Positions 53,879 through 64,000 of a DNA stretch of 64,000 nucleotides are shown in pieces (positions within the stretch are counted from its first letter, which is position 1; the number at the start of each line of letters is the position of its first letter). A program made the translations under genes and the position numbers. Source of the stretch: Aphelocoma coerulescens (Eukaryota > Chordata > Aves > Passeriformes > Corvidae); the NCBI RefSeq assembly GCF_041296385.1, contig NW_027184064.1, positions 682,001 through 746,000 of the forward strand, read 5' to 3'. A model generated the notes under the pieces. The model ran no database searches, was not told where the DNA came from, and saw only the letters and a program-made list of their open reading frames with translations.

Positions 53879-54719
53879 ATGCAGTTTAAACTGCTTTTTA
53901 AATGTTTGCTGTTTGCCCAACTGGTAACCATAGTTCAAAGTTCACCAGCTGTACTCAGTTATCACCCCCAGATGGGAGGGGTCACTGGCCATTGTGTAGC
54001 ATTTTGATAGAAGAGAACCACACTGAAATGAGAATTAATTGGTGAGAACCAATTAATAGCAACCTGCTGCCCCCCATACCCCTGAATGGCCTGGTAGAGC
54101 GTGCAAACCATAAAGTTCCTTGTGCAATTGTAAACGCCACAAAAAAGGCCATTCTTCCTTCATATTGTCATAACACACATTTCAAAGAAATAATAGACCC
54201 AAGAATTGCGGCAAAGATGAAACTGACAAGATGGAGACTGGCTCAGCCATTTGGTACAGGGTTGTATTAGATATGTAGCGATAAAGCCTAGAAAGTTATA
54301 CCCATGAACAAAGACCAGGCTTGTGCCATTGAAGCTGTAGTCCTTGAATATAACAATATTTGACCATCTTGAAAAAACCAAATGAGAAGAGAAAAAGATC
54401 TCTTAATCCCCTCATTGAATGTCCTACACTTTTCCACAGCACAGTCAGAGCCCTTGTACCCTCTTACAGAGTGGTTGAACTGGAGAGAGCAATTGTAAGC
54501 ATCTCAGCCGTCACTGAACGTATTGAACAGCATGCTGCAGATGCAATTTCAGCCTTACAAGAAGAAGTTGACAGTCTGTCCCGTGCAGTAATGCAAAACA
54601 AGATAGCTCTCAATTTCATACTTGCTGCACAAAGAGGTGGATGTGCTATTGTCAATACCACCTGTTGTTCTTATGTGGACCAAAGTGAAAAAATTAAGAA
54701 AGATTTGGATGAAATTTAG
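53879..54719 (+). pseudogene. env: ERV-G env, signal peptide and transmembrane subunit readable
   Basis: An ATG at 53879 opens a hydrophobic signal-peptide-like start (KLLFKCLLFAQLVTIVQS), stopping after about 42 codons. The surface subunit between 54010 and 54350 is badly decayed. A basic cleavage-like site, KRKRS, lies near 54383-54400. The transmembrane subunit follows in the frame 54360-54719, with a heptad region (AVTERIEQHAADAISALQEE), an immunosuppressive-domain-like stretch and CAIVNTTCC, a complete CX6CC motif of gammaretrovirus-type Env. No membrane anchor is readable before the stop at 54719, although hydrophobic sequence resumes near 54835-54890 in another frame. Confidence 0.82.
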
Positions 54720-54972
54720 AAAAAAACCCTCAAATTCTACATGAAGTAGCTTCCAGAAATAACATCTTAAAATTTGATCATATTTTTTGATACCCTCACC
54801 TCATAGTTACCAAACTGAGCCTAGATAAAAGAAGCATTTATAATAGCTGTAATTGTAGTTATTATCTGTGTAATAGCCTGGAGAGCAACCGGTTGTGTAA
54901 ACCAGTTCTGTGAGTAATGTAGAGTAGAAACTAGACAAGGTGGAGCTTTGTTAGTCTCTAAAAGAGAAGAAA

Positions 54973-55431
54973 TAATGCCATGATGATTTTTTTCCTTTTC
55001 TTTTACACCCCTGTTATACCTTTTACAACTTCTGTATTCTTAGTGCTTTTTGCCTACATTCTTAGACTTGCTTGTTCAGCTAAGAGACTAAACATTTTAG
55101 AAGCTTCGTAAGTAAGAGTTAGTGTGCCCCAGACCCCAAAGTCCTCTTCAGAACACATTCTGTAAACAAAGATAGAACAATCGAGGGGAAGGTTCCTTGG
55201 AGAGGAAGCTCATTCAAGCCTCTCATTGAAAAAGTTTTTATAAATATGCTAATTAGTAAGATCTATAATGATATAACCGATTTTTTGAAAGAGGCATTGT
55301 GGTGTGCATTTCGGTGCATTCATCCTGGATGTAGTGCACCTAAGGATCCTTAAAATAAATACCAAGGTAAAATCCCTTTTCCCCTTCTAACCATGTTTGA
55401 CTCTTAATTTTAAGACCAAGAAAAGGCATCA
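54973..55431 (+). repeat. 3' LTR of ERV-G
   Basis: Begins TAATGCCATGATG (the partner LTR has TGATGCC, so one base has changed), preceded by the purine tract AAAAGAGAAGAAA. Contains CCTTAAAATAAATACC (AATAAA) and ends GGCATCA, followed by the duplication GTAC. Confidence 0.92.
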
Positions 55432-55435
55432 GTAC

Positions 55436-56384
55436 TACATAAAAGATTTTGCCTGCTGGTACTGGTACCTGTCCTCAAATGAGCCACAGGTGAACCGTTT
55501 ACCCAGCAGTGTGATGCACAGCTGGGGAGAGAGAGGGACAGGGAGAAGTTCTTGTTTTGTTTGAGAAGATCAAAACACAGCAGGAAAATAAAGTCTGTCT
55601 TAAATATTGACATTCTGCTGTCCCATTCACTAGAGGCAGAGTTTCAGACTAATGTGCCATAACTTGACATTAACATGGAGGCAAACCAGAAATAGACCAC
55701 TTATGGAAACCTCAGTAAGGAGACAGACAAAAAAAAAAAATGCACAACTTAAGATACCAACATTTCAGAATCCTTTTTTTTAGCCTCCTAAAAATGCATT
55801 TACACATCCCACATGGTAGCCATGCATTTTCTTCCAAAACGAACAAGATAACAACTTTACCCATCATGTGGAATATAAAGAACTCACCAACCACTTGGAA
55901 AAAAAGCAAAGAGAGCATCTTTTGGAGGGGTCTTAGGGTGGACAGTGTGACCCAAGGTTTACAGAATTGTGATGCAGGATGCAGAACTGTTATCCACCAC
56001 CTTGTGCACAGCCAGAGTTTGAGGGCCCCTGCTGAACCTCACAGGCCATCAGTCCAGAGGGAAAGGTAAGTTCATTTATACACAGCAGGTGGTCATCTTG
56101 GACTCACTGTGTCAGGATCATCAGCTAGATGATCTAGCCTAAAAACGGGCTAGAAAAATTAATCTACAACAGATCCATAAATAAACACCAAAGAGATTAG
56201 GCAGGGATGTGCCCTCTAACAGCCCAAATACAGACCTGGAATGCCAGGAGAGCAAGGAGGAAGGACTGCCAGGTTCATGTGCTCACCTTAAGTGACAGCT
56301 GGCACTGTCAGAATTGAGCTGCGGAGTGGCAGGGATGGCCCTTTAATCTGATTCAGGAGAGTATTTGTCATGTTGTAGCGGTTT
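55436..56384. other. Apparently unique DNA, no gene seen
   Basis: Short frames on both strands without recognisable domains. No LTR or LINE signature. Confidence 0.6.
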
Positions 56385-57788
56385 CAGTTCGTAAACCAGG
56401 CAGAAACACCAATTAAGTGTAGTGGTTTGGTTCAAAATATCCATTACTTACTTATTTTCCTTCTGTGAGATAAGAATTAGGAGAAATCAGGCACAAAACT
56501 TAAAAGAATATAAAGAAGTTTATTGACAGACCTAAAAGGAAGGAAAATGTCAGACTAAACCTTCAGAACATTTCTCCTTTCGCCACCTTTCTCCCTTCTC
56601 CCACTGACAATGTAAAAAGACAACCCTTGAGATTTTCAGTCAGTTTACCACTTCTATAATAACCTTGTTCAGTTCGCTTAGGGAGAGGAGTCTCTCTTGC
56701 TCATGCTATGGAGACATCTCCACAAGAAACAGTTCTCTCATGGCTTCAATGTCACAGAAAGACAGCCGGCTGGGTTGGTTCTCTGCTTGCACGTGAAAGT
56801 CCCTTCCCTCAACTTACCGCTTTCCCCACAACTGCTTTCAAGGGTCCAATCTTGAGCTACTGGGGTACCATTTTTAAGGATGAGCTGTTCAGAAGCAAAG
56901 GTTCTCTTCACCTATCTCTGGGACCATCTTCATTTCCCGGAACAGAGGTCTTCTCCCTCCCTGGGAGCAAGAGTCCTCATAATTTTCATCTCTCTCTGTT
57001 CAAGCTTCTCATCAAATTACAGCTGCTTCAACATTTGGTTATTTCAGCGCAGGTACTTTTGCTGACAATTACAGTCATTTGCTTGTTTCAGCACAGATAC
57101 TTTTGCTCACAATTGCAATTTGAACGCTCCAACCCCCCCATGCTTTCATGAAATTACAATGGGTACTCTGATGTATCATAGTCCATCACCATAGCTTTAC
57201 AACAGAATTTCAGCTTCTAGGCTTGAAGCATCTCCTCTTTCTCCTCCCTCAGGGTTTCAGTTCTTCCTTCTTTACTGACTTTGGTGTCTCTATGGTGTTT
57301 TCTTCACTTGCCTCCGCCTCCCCTCTTCCTCTAACTCAGGAGAGGATTGATGTCTGCAGGCTTCATCTGTTCTGGAGGAAACTTACAGCACTAAAAAAGG
57401 CTTAATCTCACCCGGACCAGCAGCTGGAGTTCGCTTATCGCTGTTGGTCACATGATCTTTGCCGGACAGCAGAGCAGCGGTCTCAGACGAGCCCCGGCCG
57501 CACCAGGGGCTGCCTGCACAGAGCAGGTCTGGGAGAGTGGGGGAGGGGGAGGAGGCGCCACGGATGGAACAGGGCTGCACGGCTCCAGGATGGCTGTGTC
57601 CCGGCTCAGCCCGACCCGAGCAGGGCCCGGCCCAGCCCCGCTGGGCCCCATACGGGCCTCCCCCAGTTACCTGTCCCAAGGCCAGAAGTAAGAGAGAGCT
57701 TTCCCGGTGTTTGTCCATTCTTAAATGTGGACCACAGAGGTGTGTCAAGCTCTTTAAGTGGCTTAAAAAGTTAAGCAGTGTGAGAATT
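56385..57788 (-). repeat. Family E repeat, second copy: left arm plus GC-rich core
   Basis: Matches 37122-38360 throughout, including the GC-rich part at 57440-57700. Bases 56418-57262 form the left arm of an inverted repeat whose right arm is 57789-58708. The GC-rich core (57263-57788) is the single-copy loop. Confidence 0.72.
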
Positions 57789-58708
57789 GAAACCCTGAGG
57801 GAGGAGAAAGAGGAGATGCTTAGAAGCTGAAATTCTGTTGTAAAGCTATGGTGGTGATAGACTATGATATATCAGAGTTCCCATTATAATTTCATGAAAG
57901 CATGGGGGGTTGGAGCGTTCAAACTGTACTTGTGAGCAAAAGTACCTATGCTGAAACAAGCAAATGATTGTAATTGTCAGCAAAAGTACCTGTGCTGAAA
58001 TAAGCAAATGCTGAAGCAGCTGTAATTTGATGAGAAGCTTGAACAGGGAGAGATGGAAGTGATGAGGACTCTTGCTCCAAATCAGAAGGAGAAGACCTCT
58101 GTTCCTAGAGATGCTCCCAGAGATGGTGCTAGAGATGAAGATGATGAGGACCCTTTTTCTCCCAGGGAAGGGGGAGGGCCTCTATTCCTAGAGATGATGG
58201 TGCTCCCAGAGATGGGTGAAGAGAACCTTTGTTTTTGAACAGCTCAACCTTAAAATGGTACCCCAGTAGCTCAAGATTGGACCCTTGAAAGCAGTTGTGG
58301 GGAAAGCTGTAAGTCAGGGGAAGGGACTCTCACATGGGAGCAGAGAACCAACCCGGGTGGCTCTCATTGTGATACTGAAGCCATGAGAGAACTTCTTGTG
58401 GAGATGTCTCCATAGCATGAGCAAGAGAGACTCCTCTCCCTAAGCGAACTAAACAAGGTTATTATAGAAGTGGTAAACTGACTGAAAATCTCAAGGGTTG
58501 TCTTTTTACATTGTCAGTGGGAGAAGGGAGAAAGGTGGCGAAAGGAGAAATGTTCTGAAGGTTTAGTCTGATTTTTTTTCCTTCCTTTTAGGTCTGTTAA
58601 TAAACTTCTTTATATTCTTTTTAGTTTTGTGCCTGATTTCTCCTAATTCTTATCTCACAGAAGGAAAATAAGTAAGTAATGGATATTTTGAACCAAACCA
58701 CTACATGG
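57789..58708 (+). repeat. Family E repeat, inverted partial copy (right arm)
   Basis: The reverse complement of 56418-57262 with scattered differences and an extra segment of roughly 80 bases near 58090-58180. Contains GTTAATAAACTTC (AATAAA at 58606-58611) in plus orientation and ends AACCAAACCACTACATGG where CR1 sequence begins. Confidence 0.85.
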
Positions 58709-59285
58709 TGCATCAAGAAGAGTGTGGCCAGCAGGTCAAGGCAGGTGATCCTTCCCCTCTACTTACCCCGAGTGAGGCCATATCTAGAGTGCTGTGTCCA
58801 GTTCTGGGCTCCTCAGCACAAGGAGCTACTGGAGAGGGTCCAGTGGAGGCCACAAGATGATGAGACGTCTGGAGCATTTCTCTTATGAGAAGTGAGCATA
58901 GGAGCTGGGCCTGTTTAGTCTGGAGAAGAGAAGACTGAGAGGGGATTTCATCAGTATATACCAATATATCAAAGGCAGGTGCCAAGAGGATGGTGCCAGA
59001 CTTTTCAGTGGTGCTCAATGACAGGACAAGGAGCAATGGCCACAAACTAAAACACAAGAAGATCCACCTCAACACAAGGAGGAACTTCCTTCCATGGAGA
59101 ATGGCAGAGCACTGGAACAGGCTACCCAGGGAGGTCCTGGTTTCTCCCTCTGTGGAGACATTCCAAACCCACCTGGACACGTTCCTGTGTCACCTGCTTG
59201 AGGTGACCCTACCTGAGCAGGGAGGTTGGATCTCTCCAGAGGTCCCTTCCAATCCCAACCATTCTGTGAATCTGTGATTCTGTGA
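58709..59285 (+). mobile_element. CR1-type LINE 3' tail
   Basis: Contains the end of the CR1 reverse transcriptase region and its 3' untranslated part: GGGCTCCTCAGCACAAGGAG, GAGGAACTTCCTTCCATGG, TGGAACAGGCTACCCAGGGA and the terminal repeat CCATTCTGTGAATCTGTG ATTCTGTGA. It is 5'-truncated, like most CR1 copies. Confidence 0.92.
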
Positions 59286-59961
59286 GGTGTTACCACTGTC
59301 AGTGACAGGCTCAGCCTCGGCCAGTGGCAGGTCTGTCCTGGAGCCAGCTGGCGTTGGCTCTGTTGGACATGGGGAAAGCTTCTGGCACCTTCTCAGAGGA
59401 GCCACCCCTGTAGCCCCCCTTCTGCTACCAAAATGTTGCCATGCAAACTCAATACAACCTGTTACCCTGTTACTCTCATCTGTAGAGGGGATACCACAGT
59501 ACCCTGAAGCAAATAGATCCCCTGAGGGTGGTTTGGTTTAATTTTTTTCAAAAAAAGGAACTGAGTAGCAATACGCTCAGACTGTTGCCCTGGGAGCAGC
59601 GAGTAATTCTCTGACTAAAGAAAGGCAGCAGGTCAAGGAAAAAGCATAGGCTGCAGTATATGAGAGTTTTCCCTGATCCCGGCATTGGGATGACTCATTT
59701 TTGACATGGGGTGGGGACAGAGCTGCAAAAGGCTGATATATCTTTAGGCAAGAGGGGAGCACCTGAGAGTAGAATTTTCATTCAAGAGCTTAGGACAGAC
59801 AACATACTTCCAGGGATCACATCCAAAAACCAAAGACAGACAGGAGACTGCTGCTGGCAGCTGCCGCAGCCAGAAGCCACGTGCCCTCTCAGGCAGGGAA
59901 CGGTGCTTTGCGGGCTGGGTAGAAAGGAGCAGTGATCCTCCTATCCCTTAAGGTCTGTGTG
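59286..59961. other. Apparently unique DNA, no gene seen
   Basis: No recognisable coding, LTR or LINE signature; only short frames. Confidence 0.6.
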
Positions 59962-59967
59962 TGCTCC

Positions 59968-60600
59968 TAACACAGTCATCTGTGCTCGTGGCACGAGCTT
60001 TGGCATGCCCTCGATCAGAGAGAGTCCAGCTGCATTACTTCTGTACGTCGCAGAAGCAACCTCAGCATCAGGAAAGGTGCTGCTGGCTGAGCTCACTGGC
60101 TTCTTTACAGAGGAGACACAGCAGGAGCCGGTAATACAGGCTCACGTTAGTTCGGAGATGAAGGAAGAGAGAGGTGGTTCTGGTCTGGCTCCTAACAGGT
60201 TTTTTGTCAGAAGTTTCACAACCAGATCATGGCTATGATCTTAAGCTGGGATCTCGTTGAGAGGCTTTTCCCTCAGTTTTATTGGGGGTTTGAAAACTGC
60301 GGGGAAAGGGGCAAGCAACCAATGAGTTACAAGCCAGGGGGAGGATACAATTCAACAAGAACCAATGGAGGAAACTGGGAGGCGGGAGATACAACAAAGA
60401 ACCAATGAACAACCGAGTAAGAGGGAATTTTCTGGAACTGGGGGAGGCAGCTTGGACTGGGCGCAACCCAGGGGGGATGTGGCTTAAGCTTCTGAGCTGC
60501 CCCTCGACCCACCCTCCAAGTCTGTGTCTTCCACGGGAGGATCCGGGGTTGATTGGCATCTTGCTGCCCCAGCCCCACAGTGGGCTGGGTCATAACAACA
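59968..60600 (-). repeat. Solo LTR (ERV-C LTR family)
   Basis: On the minus strand it starts TGTTGTTATGACCC and ends GATGACTGTGTTA. Perfect duplication TGCTCC at 59962-59967 and 60601-60606. Content parallels the ERV-C 3' LTR: GGGGCTGGGGCAGC, CCAATCAACCC, AATAAAACTGAGG and AACCTGTTAGGAGCCAGAC. Confidence 0.95.
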
Positions 60601-60606
60601 TGCTCC

Positions 60607-62570
60607 TCCCTGGCATGTTGACTCTCCAAAGAGCTGACAGCTCCACAAAAAATAGCAGAGGGAAGGGGAATGTAGCGAGTTGACCTTGTCATTCTTTCAC
60701 TCCCCTTCCTCAACAGGGCACGGGGAGAAAAGAAGACGAAAAGTGTCATGGGACAAGATAAGGACAAGAGGATCACTCACCAGCCGATCTGTCATGGACA
60801 AGCAGTAATATAATTTATTGATGATTAAAATAGAATTGGATTGTGAAGAACAAAGACAAAAATTAGAACACTGCTCCCACCTCCCATTTCTTCCCAGGAT
60901 CAGCTTTACTCCTTCATCCCTGTTGGGGTTTTAGGAGTTCTCCTGTTTTCTTTTTCTCTTAAAGAATTTTCCCCATACATGTTGCCAGGGGGACAAATTA
61001 CTGAGTGCTCAAGAAAAACGGAAGACCTGGCCATAGAGGGAGGGGTCCAGCTGGCTACTGTCTTTCACCTGGGGTTTTCTCGTGTAGGGTGGGGGATGCT
61101 GTGAGATTTGAACTGGGAAAAAGGGGTTGGGTACAGACCCTGGCTGGCTGGTGTTCTTGGCGTTTTGAGGAAGAGGAGGGCTCCCATTTTTGTGGAGGGA
61201 GCTTGTCGCTGCTGCAGGCTTCTGCTTTTGGCTGCCTTCCTTCTACTGTGAGTGGAGCTTGCTCGCTGGAATGGGTGTTGCACTGGGACCCTAACACCCT
61301 ACCTCACTAAAAGAGGGGCCTTTTCACCATCTGCTCGGGTGCCTCAGGAAAAACCCCAGGCTCCCAAGCCCACCTTTCCCTGCCCCGCTGGGTGCCGGGC
61401 TGCAGCCGCCCTGCCGCTGCTGTTGCTTCAAGTCTTTGCTACTCTGTAGCCCCGCACGCCCTGCCTGCCCAGACCTCCGGGGGTTCCCACTGCAACTCCG
61501 GAGTTCAATACATCTCGTCTGCCACCTGGGATTTGTGCTCATCCCTGCTGTTCCAGCCTGCTGTTCCCGAGGGTCCTGCCGGACACCAGGATCGGCTGCC
61601 CCAGGGGGTTTGTGAAGCCTTTCTTCCATCCCTTCCTGGGATTCCAACCCACCACTGCTGCATGCTCCTTAAGCTCGCTCCAGAGCGCCCCCTGCAGAGA
61701 GGGGGGGATATCATTGCACCTGCCCTGCCCAGCTGGGAGCTGCCAGCGCCCCTGCTGGCTGTGACTGTAACTGCACCGAAGGGGAAAGTGCCTGACAGCC
61801 GAGAGAGGCTGGCACTGGGTTCCTGGTTCTGTTTGCTATTACTGCCATCGTTATTGTTGTTTGTTTGCCTTATCATACATATATATATATATAGGTAAAG
61901 AACTGTTATTCCTATTCCTCATATCTTTGCCTGAAAGCCCCTTAATTTCAAAATTATAATAATTCGGAGGGAAGGGGGTTTCATTTTCCATTTCAAGGGA
62001 GGTTTCTACCTTCCTTGGCAGACACCTGTCTTTCAAACCAAGACAATCCCCAACTCCTCTTCCTCCTCCCTCTCCCTACCCCAAGTGGTGGAGGGGAATG
62101 GGGAATGGGAGGCTGTGGTCAGTCCTTAATGGCTTCACTTTGCCACTCCTTTCTCTGTACAGTTACTCCCTGCTCCAGTGTGGACTCTCCATGGGCTGCA
62201 ATCCTGCAGGAAACACTTACCTCCTCTGGCATGGCATTTCCATGGCTGCAGGGGACCCCTGATAGGTTGTGTGGAGCACAGCACATGCACTCCCTCTCCA
62301 AGGGATGCTCCATATTTACCTTTATCTCAGAGCACCCCAGAGAGGTGACAAAAACCACTGAGAAGTCTGGATCAAGGTTTTCTTGGTAAAGTGTTTCCAT
62401 TTTTGGAAAACAAAAAAGAGATGTCATTGGGAAAGACAGGATGCACAAATCCATGTATTTTTTTCAGAAAATAAAACTTCTGTTAGCAAAACCCTAATTA
62501 TGACTAAAAGCTCTGACTTTTTCTGCCGACATGGAAAAATTTCTTTTTCGCTTTTTGGTCATGTCCTGTC
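60607..62570. other. Unassigned DNA with a short (TA)n
   Basis: Holds a TA microsatellite at about 61877-61894. The sequence around 60790-60870 (TAATTTATTGATG on plus) could be the polyadenylation end of an old minus-strand LTR, but no second copy or duplication was found. Frames of 100-168 codons at 61005-61900 have no recognisable domain. Confidence 0.5.
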
Positions 62571-62923
62571 GCTGTTGTAGCAAGAACGACACAGATCCAG
62601 GATCGGGTTCAAAGGTCAGAAAAGGCTATATTTAATTATATAGATCAGCTTATATAGCTTTGTTTGCAAGAGTGGCATAACACCACTGGGTGCTTGACCA
62701 TCCGCCTCCCAGAGGGATTGGCTGAATGGCATAACACCCATTTCAAAAATATTTTTCCCGGTGAACCAAAACAAAATCCACAGTATTTCCACAACAGCCT
62801 GCACCTACAAAGTAGTTTACAACATAGCAAACTGTTTCTCAGCTAGTTTTCGTGAGAATGGAGACTTTCACAGGAGGCCAGGAAAATAGGAAAATTTCTC
62901 TGCCACCTCTCTTAGCATCTACA
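62571..62923 (-). repeat. Solo LTR (family F), second copy
   Basis: Minus strand starts TGTAGATGCTAAG and ends near CAACAGCGACA. Same family as 38726-39079, sharing GGCATAACACC/GGCATTATTGG regions and GATTGGCTGAATG. Left boundary is approximate; no clear target duplication. Confidence 0.75.
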
Positions 62924-64000
62924 ATTTATTTTTATGCTCTAACTCAGAAAAACAAGGTATAAAATCTCTCTCGCTCTGTACAGGCCTGAATAAATACCAG
63001 ATAGATGTATACTGAGGTTTATTTAGCAGGCCCTTTTGTGCTTCAGATGTTTCCACAGCCAAGTGAGCATGTGGAATCAATCTGTTTCACAGGAAGTCCA
63101 TAATATTCACTTGAATTTAAAATGCACACTTGAGAAAAAATTGCACTGGATCTTAATAACTGCAGGGGACTTTGGAGGTCACACACACGGGAAGAAAAGT
63201 GGTTGGGTTATCATCAGGCATTAATTCCCTTTGGTAAGGTCTGGCAGGGCACAGTGGTCCTTCACCTGTTGCATCAAAATGTTGATTTTCTGATATGAGT
63301 GGGGCTTTCCTGACCAGAAAAGAGCAGTTGTAACAAACTGTATTGCAGTTTTACTAATCAAACAAACACCCACTTGAGGCTGTTATTTTCACTAGCAACT
63401 CGTTAATGCCTTTGGTCAAATCCCATGCATAGTGCCAGGAGGGGATTAAATAGTAATTCAGAGTTCAAGCCAAGGCTCATTTGTGTACCATCAAGGTGAC
63501 CCATGTAGCTCCCAAGTTTCACATCAGAGTGAGGAGAAAAGAGAAAAGGAATAGCCAGGCAAGCTGTCATCTGTGCATCGCTTTGGTCGAGAGATTTCTG
63601 ATGGCATCTCTTTATTTATAAAACTACTGACTTTCTCTCCTTGATACTTGTAATGAGAGGTAGATATGGAAAAACACTCCTGATACTTCCATATGATCGT
63701 ATGCCTTCTAGTGGGGCTGGGAGATATGTGTGAAGGCAGGACACAGCTTTCACAGAGCTCCCAGTCACAGAAGCAGCCCAAGGGCATCTGCATTGCCCTG
63801 ATGCAGAGTTCCTTCTTAGGCTGAGGTCACTTCATCCATCAGCCTTGTCACTGCCTGAAAACCTGCTCTGTTTGCAGTCTGCAGAAATGCTCCCTGGCCA
63901 CATATTTCCAGGCTGCTGCCTGAGACCATGGCAGGGCTCTCCTATATGAGTTGGAGGAAATGTTGTTAGGAGCCATTTCTGTGGCAACCTGTACTTACTG
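62924..64000. other. Apparently unique DNA, no gene seen
   Basis: No recognisable coding or repeat signature up to the window edge. Confidence 0.6.

Larger units (their letters stand above)
41665..55431 (+). mobile_element. ERV-G: gammaretrovirus-like provirus, 5' LTR split by ERV-H
   Basis: GTAC flanks it at 41661-41664 and 55432-55435. Without ERV-H it is about 8.2 kb with gag, protease, RT, RNase H, integrase, env and two LTRs. One CCHC knuckle, YVDD in RT, SPYE in integrase and a CX6CC transmembrane subunit are gammaretrovirus-type. Stops are very frequent, many of them TAG where ERV-A has Trp (see findings). Confidence 0.9.

Noticed and set aside
61005..61898. Frames of 101-168 codons, considered as host exons
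   Set aside because: Overlapping frames on both strands, no recognisable domain, and the longer one runs into a TA microsatellite.

Overview
This window looks like repeat-dense bird DNA, most likely from a songbird. I saw no host protein-coding gene. The evidence is CR1-type LINE tails ending in ATTCTGTGA-like termini (19360-19680, 58709-59285) and at least five proviruses of three classes: gammaretrovirus-like, beta/alpharetrovirus-like and ERVL-like. Several solo LTRs sit among or inside them. Such stacking is typical of weakly recombining bird DNA such as the W chromosome, but the chromosome assignment is inference. I name elements with letters for cross-reference only.

Layout. (1) 1-7768, minus strand: ERV-A, gammaretrovirus-like, cut by the left window edge. 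It has gag, protease, RT, RNase H and integrase, a tandemly repeated leader, a tRNA-Pro-like primer site and a 5' LTR. (2) 9204-17004, minus: ERV-B, a related older provirus with duplicated target TTGT. It is interrupted by two later LTR insertions (11635-12296, 13231-13600), and its 5' LTR is reduced to 78 bp in inverted orientation. (3) 19681-33623, plus: ERV-C, betaretrovirus-like, target duplication AGCTGG, inserted in the tail of a CR1. Its leader was later split by ERV-D (20645-27180), an ERVL-like provirus with two 551-bp LTRs that read as identical and an uninterrupted 677-codon gag. (4) 41665-55431, plus: ERV-G, gammaretrovirus-like, target GTAC. Its 5' LTR was split by ERV-H (41909-47484, minus, target CTCATT), an alpharetrovirus/ERVK-like provirus with a tRNA-Trp primer site, which itself received two solo LTRs (42419-42982 and 45042-45417). 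(5) 55436-64000: an inverted repeat around a GC-rich loop, a CR1 tail, and solo LTRs at 59968-60600 and about 62571-62923.

Most insertion boundaries could be set to the base by matching short target-site duplications, which also gives the order of insertion. None of the proviruses has a complete gene set. The best preserved frames are the ERV-D gag and the integrases of ERV-A and ERV-H.

The most unusual object is the ERV-D Gag. Its N-terminus looks membrane-spanning, followed by a tandem 19-residue repeat carrying six TQT motifs, which are the core of the LC8 dynein light chain recognition motif. Other points of note are Trp-to-stop changes at conserved positions in ERV-G pol (a possible DNA-editing footprint), LTR families ending TG...TA rather than TG...CA, and an ERV-B integration in which both provirus ends carry U5 sequence.
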